From DSOS01 sp035286585 (GTDB lineage: Bacteria > Chloroflexota > Anaerolineae > Anaerolineales > UBA4823), in the NCBI GenBank assembly GCA_035286585.1, contig DATEDC010000002.1, positions 1-16,711 on the forward strand: a stretch of 16,711 bases of DNA. Reading direction: 5' to 3'. Under the pieces are notes generated by a model. The model searched no databases, was not told the origin of the DNA, and was given only the letters and a program-made list of their open reading frames with translations. This document shows positions 13,453 to 16,711 of this stretch, in pieces. Every line of letters begins with the position of its first letter. Within the stretch, counting starts at the first letter, position 1. The position numbers and the translations under genes were made by a program.

Positions 13453-14467
13453 ACGCTGGCAGTTCTGGCTGGGCGTGGCGATCAGCGCCTATTTCTTGTA
13501 CTCGGTGTTCAGCAAGCTGGACTTCAGCGAGTTCTGGGCCGCGGTGCGCCAGGCAAACTACTGGTGGATCCTGCCGGGCGTGAGCGTGTATTTTTTGGGT
13601 GTCTGGGTTCGCGCCTGGCGCTGGCACTACCTGCTGCGCCCGGTCAAGCCGGTGCCGACCGGGGCGATGTTTCCCATCGTCGCCATCGGCTACATGGGCA
13701 ATAATATCTACCCCGCCCGAGCGGGCGAGCTGCTGCGCGCCTATGTGCTCAAGCGGCGGGAGGGGGTCTCGATCTCCGCCTCGCTGGCGACTATTATCGT
13801 CGAGCGGGTTTACGACGGCGTTGTCATGCTGGCGTTTATCTTCGTCAACATATCGGAATTGAGCCGCATGACCGGTTTTTCGATCCCGGTGGGCCGGCTG
13901 GAGCTGAGCATCCAGGCGGTTGCGTTATGGGGCAGCCTGGCTTTCTTCGGCGCGCTGCTGGTTTTCTTGCTCGCCGCGATGTACCCCGCCGCCGCCGACC
14001 GGCTGGTCGTCCGGATAACCGGGCGCTTCGTTCCGCAGAGGCTGCGCCTACGCCTGCTGGATTTGAGTCGTCGCTTTTTGGGCGGCCTGGAGTCCCTGCG
14101 CTCCCCCCAGGAGGCCCTGATGGTCTTCCTGACCTCGCTGGTGATCTGGCTGCTGGAGACCGGCAAATACTGGTTCGTGATGCACGCCTTTGACTTCAAA
14201 ATCGACTTTTTCGCCCTGATGCTGATGAACGGGGTGGTCAACCTGGCGACCACCATCCCCTCCGCCCCGGGCTATTGGGGCACCTTCGACCTGCCCGGCA
14301 TCGAGGTGCTCAAGGCTTACGGGGTGAACGCCGAGGTCGCCGCCGGGTACACCCTGGCGCTGCACATCGCCCTGCTGGTGCCGATCACACTGCTGGGAGC
14401 CTATTATCTATGGAGAGAAGGCCTGCGTTGGGGTGAGGCCCTGGATAAGGCGCGGGTGGAAGGATGA
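13448..14467 (+). CDS. LPG-synthase-TM / flippase-like integral membrane protein (UPF0104 type)
   Basis: A 339-residue polytopic membrane protein with about seven or eight helices. The conserved core NNIYPARAGELLRAYVL (85-101) and ERVYDG (119-124) match the lysylphosphatidylglycerol synthetase TM-region family, also called flippase-like, found in MprF N-terminal regions and in archaeal AglD. Members move or modify lipid-linked head groups or sugars, but most lack a demonstrated substrate. No soluble aminoacyltransferase domain is attached, so this is not full MprF. The GTG at 13448 gives the family-like N terminus. The stop overlaps the next ATG in ATGA. The neighbouring flavoprotein and methyltransferase suggest lipid or cell-envelope metabolism, which is inference. 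Confidence 0.85.
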   Translation: MKRWQFWLGVAISAYFLYSVFSKLDFSEFWAAVRQANYWWILPGVSVYFLGVWVRAWRWHYLLRPVKPVPTGAMFPIVAIGYMGNNIYPARAGELLRAYVLKRREGVSISASLATIIVERVYDGVVMLAFIFVNISELSRMTGFSIPVGRLELSIQAVALWGSLAFFGALLVFLLAAMYPAAADRLVVRITGRFVPQRLRLRLLDLSRRFLGGLESLRSPQEALMVFLTSLVIWLLETGKYWFVMHAFDFKIDFFALMLMNGVVNLATTIPSAPGYWGTFDLPGIEVLKAYGVNAEVAAGYTLALHIALLVPITLLGAYYLWREGLRWGEALDKARVEG

Positions 14468-15759
14468 TGCGGGTTGCAGTGCTGGGAGCTGGCTTCGGCG
14501 GGCTGGCCGCGGCGTACGACCTTGCCCGCCTCGGGCGACAGGTGGCGATCTACGAAGCGAGCGAGATGGTCGGAGGCCTGGCGGCGGGCTTCAAAGAGCC
14601 GCACTGGGACTGGTGGGTGGAGAAATTCTACCATCACTGGTTCGCCAGCGACCGGCACATGCTCGGCCTGATCGCCGAGCTGGGCTGGAGCGACAGGGTG
14701 CTCTTCCCACGGCCGTACACCGTGATGTACCACCGGGGCAGATTCTATCCCTTTGATTCCATTCCGCAGATGGCGCTTTTCCCCGGTCTGGGCTGGGGGC
14801 TGGACAAGCTGCGCTTCGGCCTGGTCGGGCTATACCTGAAGCTGACGGACAACTGGCGGGCTTTGGAAGCGACCACCGCCGAAGCCTGGATGCGCCGCTG
14901 GGCGGGCGACCGGGTTTACGAGCGCATGTGGGAGCCGCTGATGATCGGCAAATTCGGCGAGCGCTACGCCAGCCAGGTCAACATGGCCTGGCTGTGGGCG
15001 CGGGTGAAAGCCCGCACCACCCGCCTGGGCACCTTTGCGGGCGGCTTCCAGGCCTTCGCCGAGGCCTTCGCCGGGCGCCTGCGGGAGCTGGGCGTGGCGA
15101 TTTGCCTGTCCACACCGGTAAATCGAATTGATCCTAAACCCGAGGGCGGGCTGCGGCTGCAAACCCCTGGCGGAGCCGTGGATTACGACCAGTGCCTGGT
15201 GACCACCTCGCCGGCCCTGCTGTCGAGCCTGGCGCCCGCTTTGCCTCCGGACTACCTGGCCGGGCTGCTCAGCTTGAAGAGCATGGGCGCGGTGGTGATG
15301 GTGCTGGCGCTGAGGCACCGGCTGTCCGAGCAGGGTTACTACTGGTTCAACCTGCCGAAGAACCTCGGCTACCCCTTCCTGGCGCTGGTGGAGCACACCA
15401 ACTTCGTCTCGCCGGAGCACATCGGCGGCGAGCACATCGTCTACTGCGGGGATTACCTGGAGCCGGAGCACGAATATTTCCGTATGAGCCAGGCGGAATT
15501 ACTGGAGCGCTTCGTCCAGGTGCTGCCGCGCTTCAACCCCAAATTCAACCCGGATTGGGTGCTGAAATCCTGGCTGTTCCGCACCGCTTACGCTCAGCCG
15601 GTGCCGCTCTTGAACCATTCCCGCAACATCCCGCCCATCCAGACGCCCATCGCGGGGCTTTATTTCGCCAGCATGAGCCAGGTCTACCCGTGGGACCGGG
15701 GGACGAACTTTGCCGTGCAGATTGGGCGCCAGGCGGCGGCTTTGATGCTGGCGAGCTAA
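14464..15759 (+). CDS. FAD/NAD(P)-dependent oxidoreductase of the amine oxidase / phytoene desaturase superfamily
   Basis: A 431-residue flavoprotein. The dinucleotide-binding fold is at the N terminus (VLGAGFGGLAAAYDLARLG, with Glu31 to bind ribose, then GGLAAGF), and the C-terminal FAD motif is GLYFASMSQVYPWDRGTNFAVQIGRQAA-type (about 398-425, DRGTN being the distinctive part). The middle contains RTTRLGTFAGGFQAFAEAFAGRL, typical of desaturase or protoporphyrinogen-oxidase-like members. The substrate is unknown; carotenoid, sterol-like or sugar-nucleotide substrates occur in the superfamily. The first ATG at 14464 overlaps the upstream stop by four bases; the next ATG at 14467 is equally possible. 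It is the middle gene of a three-gene operon. Confidence 0.87.
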   Translation: MMRVAVLGAGFGGLAAAYDLARLGRQVAIYEASEMVGGLAAGFKEPHWDWWVEKFYHHWFASDRHMLGLIAELGWSDRVLFPRPYTVMYHRGRFYPFDSIPQMALFPGLGWGLDKLRFGLVGLYLKLTDNWRALEATTAEAWMRRWAGDRVYERMWEPLMIGKFGERYASQVNMAWLWARVKARTTRLGTFAGGFQAFAEAFAGRLRELGVAICLSTPVNRIDPKPEGGLRLQTPGGAVDYDQCLVTTSPALLSSLAPALPPDYLAGLLSLKSMGAVVMVLALRHRLSEQGYYWFNLPKNLGYPFLALVEHTNFVSPEHIGGEHIVYCGDYLEPEHEYFRMSQAELLERFVQVLPRFNPKFNPDWVLKSWLFRTAYAQPVPLLNHSRNIPPIQTPIAGLYFASMSQVYPWDRGTNFAVQIGRQAAALMLAS

Positions 15760-15768
15760 GATTCACGC

Positions 15769-16711
15769 GTGGACCTGGGCGCCTTTCGTTCGCTGCTGGC
15801 CCCTGCCGGGCAGCAGGTGTTGCAGGCCGCGGCCGCGTTGGAACCGCGGGAGGTCAATTTCCTGCCCCATTTCCAGGCGCTGCGGCGCAGCTACCCGGAG
15901 GAGCTGGCCCGGGCTGCGCTGGCGATCGCCATCCTGCGGACAGAAGGCAGAACAAAATTTCCATTTGCCGACAAAATGTATTTCACCCGGGAAGCCCTCG
16001 AGCAGGCTTCCGCATGGGAGGTAGCTACCTATCGGGCCGGGCGCTATGGCGGCTTCGATTTGGTCCTCGACCTGGGCTGCTCGCTGGGCGGGGATACTCT
16101 GGCCCTGGCGAGGGCGGCGACCACCCTGGGGATCGACCGGGACCCGCTGCGGCTGAGCATGGCGCGGGCGAATCTGGCTAGCCTGGGGCTGGAGCATCGC
16201 GCTTTCCTGCTGCAGGCTGACCTGAGCCAGCCCCTGTCGCTGGGCGGCTTGAGCGGCGAAGTGGGGCTGTTCTTCGACCCGGCGCGGCGGGCGGGAGGCC
16301 GGCGGATCTATTCGGTGAGGGCTTACCGGCCGCCACTGGAGATCGTCCGCCAGTGGATGCCCGACTTCCCTGCGCTGGGGGCAAAAATTTCCCCGGGCGT
16401 CAGGCTGGAGGAGCTGGGCGGGTACGATGCGGAAGTGGAGTTTATCTCGCAGAGGGGAGAATTGAAGGAAGCCATGCTGTGGTTTGGTCCGCTGAAAAGC
16501 GCGGAGCGCCGGGCGACCGTGCTGCCGGGGCCGCACACCATGACCGGCTCCGGCGAGCAGCCGCCGCCCGCCCTGAGCGAGCCGTTGGACTGGCTGTACG
16601 AGCCGGACCCGGCCGTCCTGCGCGCCGGCTTGGTGCGGGCGCTGGGCGAGAAGCTGGGGGCGGCTCAGCTCGACGCAGACATCGCCTACCTGACCGCGGC
16701 GGAAGGCGTGA
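15769..16711 (+). CDS. Class I SAM-dependent methyltransferase with THUMP-like C-terminal domain, 3' end outside window
   Basis: An open frame of 314 codons from a GTG at 15769 to the window edge, starting 9 bases after the oxidoreductase stop. Before the catalytic domain is KFPFADKMYFTREALEQAS (63-81). The SAM-binding motif I is LDLGCSLGGD (100-109; the third Gly is Ser compared with the usual CGIGGD), and the acidic residue is Asp123 in GIDRDPLRLSMARANL. FFDPARRAGGRRI (168-180) and AKISPGV (205-211) follow, then KEAMLWFGPL (233-242), RRATVLPG, and a THUMP-like end (LYEPDPAVLRAGLV, DADIAYLT). This combination is well known in bacterial proteins annotated as THUMP-like methyltransferases; their substrate, perhaps RNA, is unproven. 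No ribosome binding site is visible. Confidence 0.85.
   Translation, partial: MDLGAFRSLLAPAGQQVLQAAAALEPREVNFLPHFQALRRSYPEELARAALAIAILRTEGRTKFPFADKMYFTREALEQASAWEVATYRAGRYGGFDLVLDLGCSLGGDTLALARAATTLGIDRDPLRLSMARANLASLGLEHRAFLLQADLSQPLSLGGLSGEVGLFFDPARRAGGRRIYSVRAYRPPLEIVRQWMPDFPALGAKISPGVRLEELGGYDAEVEFISQRGELKEAMLWFGPLKSAERRATVLPGPHTMTGSGEQPPPALSEPLDWLYEPDPAVLRAGLVRALGEKLGAAQLDADIAYLTAAEGV

Larger units (their letters stand above)
13403..13462. repeat. Inverted repeat linking the two divergent gene starts
   Basis: CTGCCAGCGCTTCA (13403-13416) is the reverse complement of TGAAACGCTGGCAG (13449-13462) at 13 of 14 positions, centred on the divergent promoter region. As a result both proteins begin with the residues MKRWQ. 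Confidence 0.75.

Noticed and set aside
12008..13627. Longer version of the propeller protein beginning at 13627
   Set aside because: The extra 70 residues lie inside the divergent membrane-protein gene, read as low-complexity shadow sequence, and push the signal anchor into the interior.
15192..16181. Plus-strand open frame spanning the end of the oxidoreductase and the methyltransferase
   Set aside because: It is out of frame with both recognisable proteins and is rich in Gly, Ala, Pro and Arg, as expected for a shadow frame.
1..16711. Defence island, CRISPR array, prophage, toxin-antitoxin pair or biosynthetic cluster
   Set aside because: No regularly spaced repeats, nuclease, integrase, transposase, phage structural or large synthase genes could be found in either strand.

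Overview
The window is GC-rich and reads as a chromosomal piece of an Anaerolineae-like member of the Chloroflexota. The case for this is lineage style rather than a marker gene: several lipoproteins and a LysM protein carry long Thr/Pro linkers, two lipoproteins carry NBR1-type Ig domains, one carries a bacterial SH3-like domain, and GTG or TTG starts are common. No rRNA, tRNA, CRISPR array, phage gene or transposase was seen, and no gene-free stretch exceeds about 190 bases. I found no clear previously undescribed multi-gene system; the interest lies in regulatory structures, repeats and altered active sites.

Bases 1-5491 run on the plus strand: the C-terminal two thirds or more of a MiaB-like tRNA methylthiotransferase, then a promoter and three consecutive lipoprotein genes, then queG, whose GTG start lies inside the end of the third lipoprotein gene. 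Two of the lipoproteins are tandem paralogues with an NBR1-type Ig domain. Two tRNA-modification genes (positions 37 and 34 of the anticodon loop) therefore bracket a surface-lipoprotein cassette. After a gap with short tandem repeats come a META-domain lipoprotein (TTG start) and a small four-helix membrane protein.

Bases 6822-9504 on the minus strand hold a complete zinc/manganese-type ABC importer: binding lipoprotein, ATPase, permease. It has its own consensus promoter. Just upstream on the same strand is a membrane-anchored protein with two LysM domains, ending in a textbook intrinsic terminator.

A ketopantoate-reductase-family gene (plus strand) then converges on a minus-strand pair encoding an Ig/beta-propeller protein and a one-cysteine redoxin, with a 15-bp perfect hairpin between them. 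A related imperfect palindrome sits beside the metal importer promoter, so the two look like members of a dispersed repeat family.

From 13448 to the right edge a tight plus-strand operon encodes an LPG-synthase-TM/flippase-like membrane protein, an FAD-dependent oxidoreductase and a class I methyltransferase of the THUMP-like family, which runs off the window. The divergent start region at 13417/13448 has -10 boxes placed so that both mRNAs would be leaderless.
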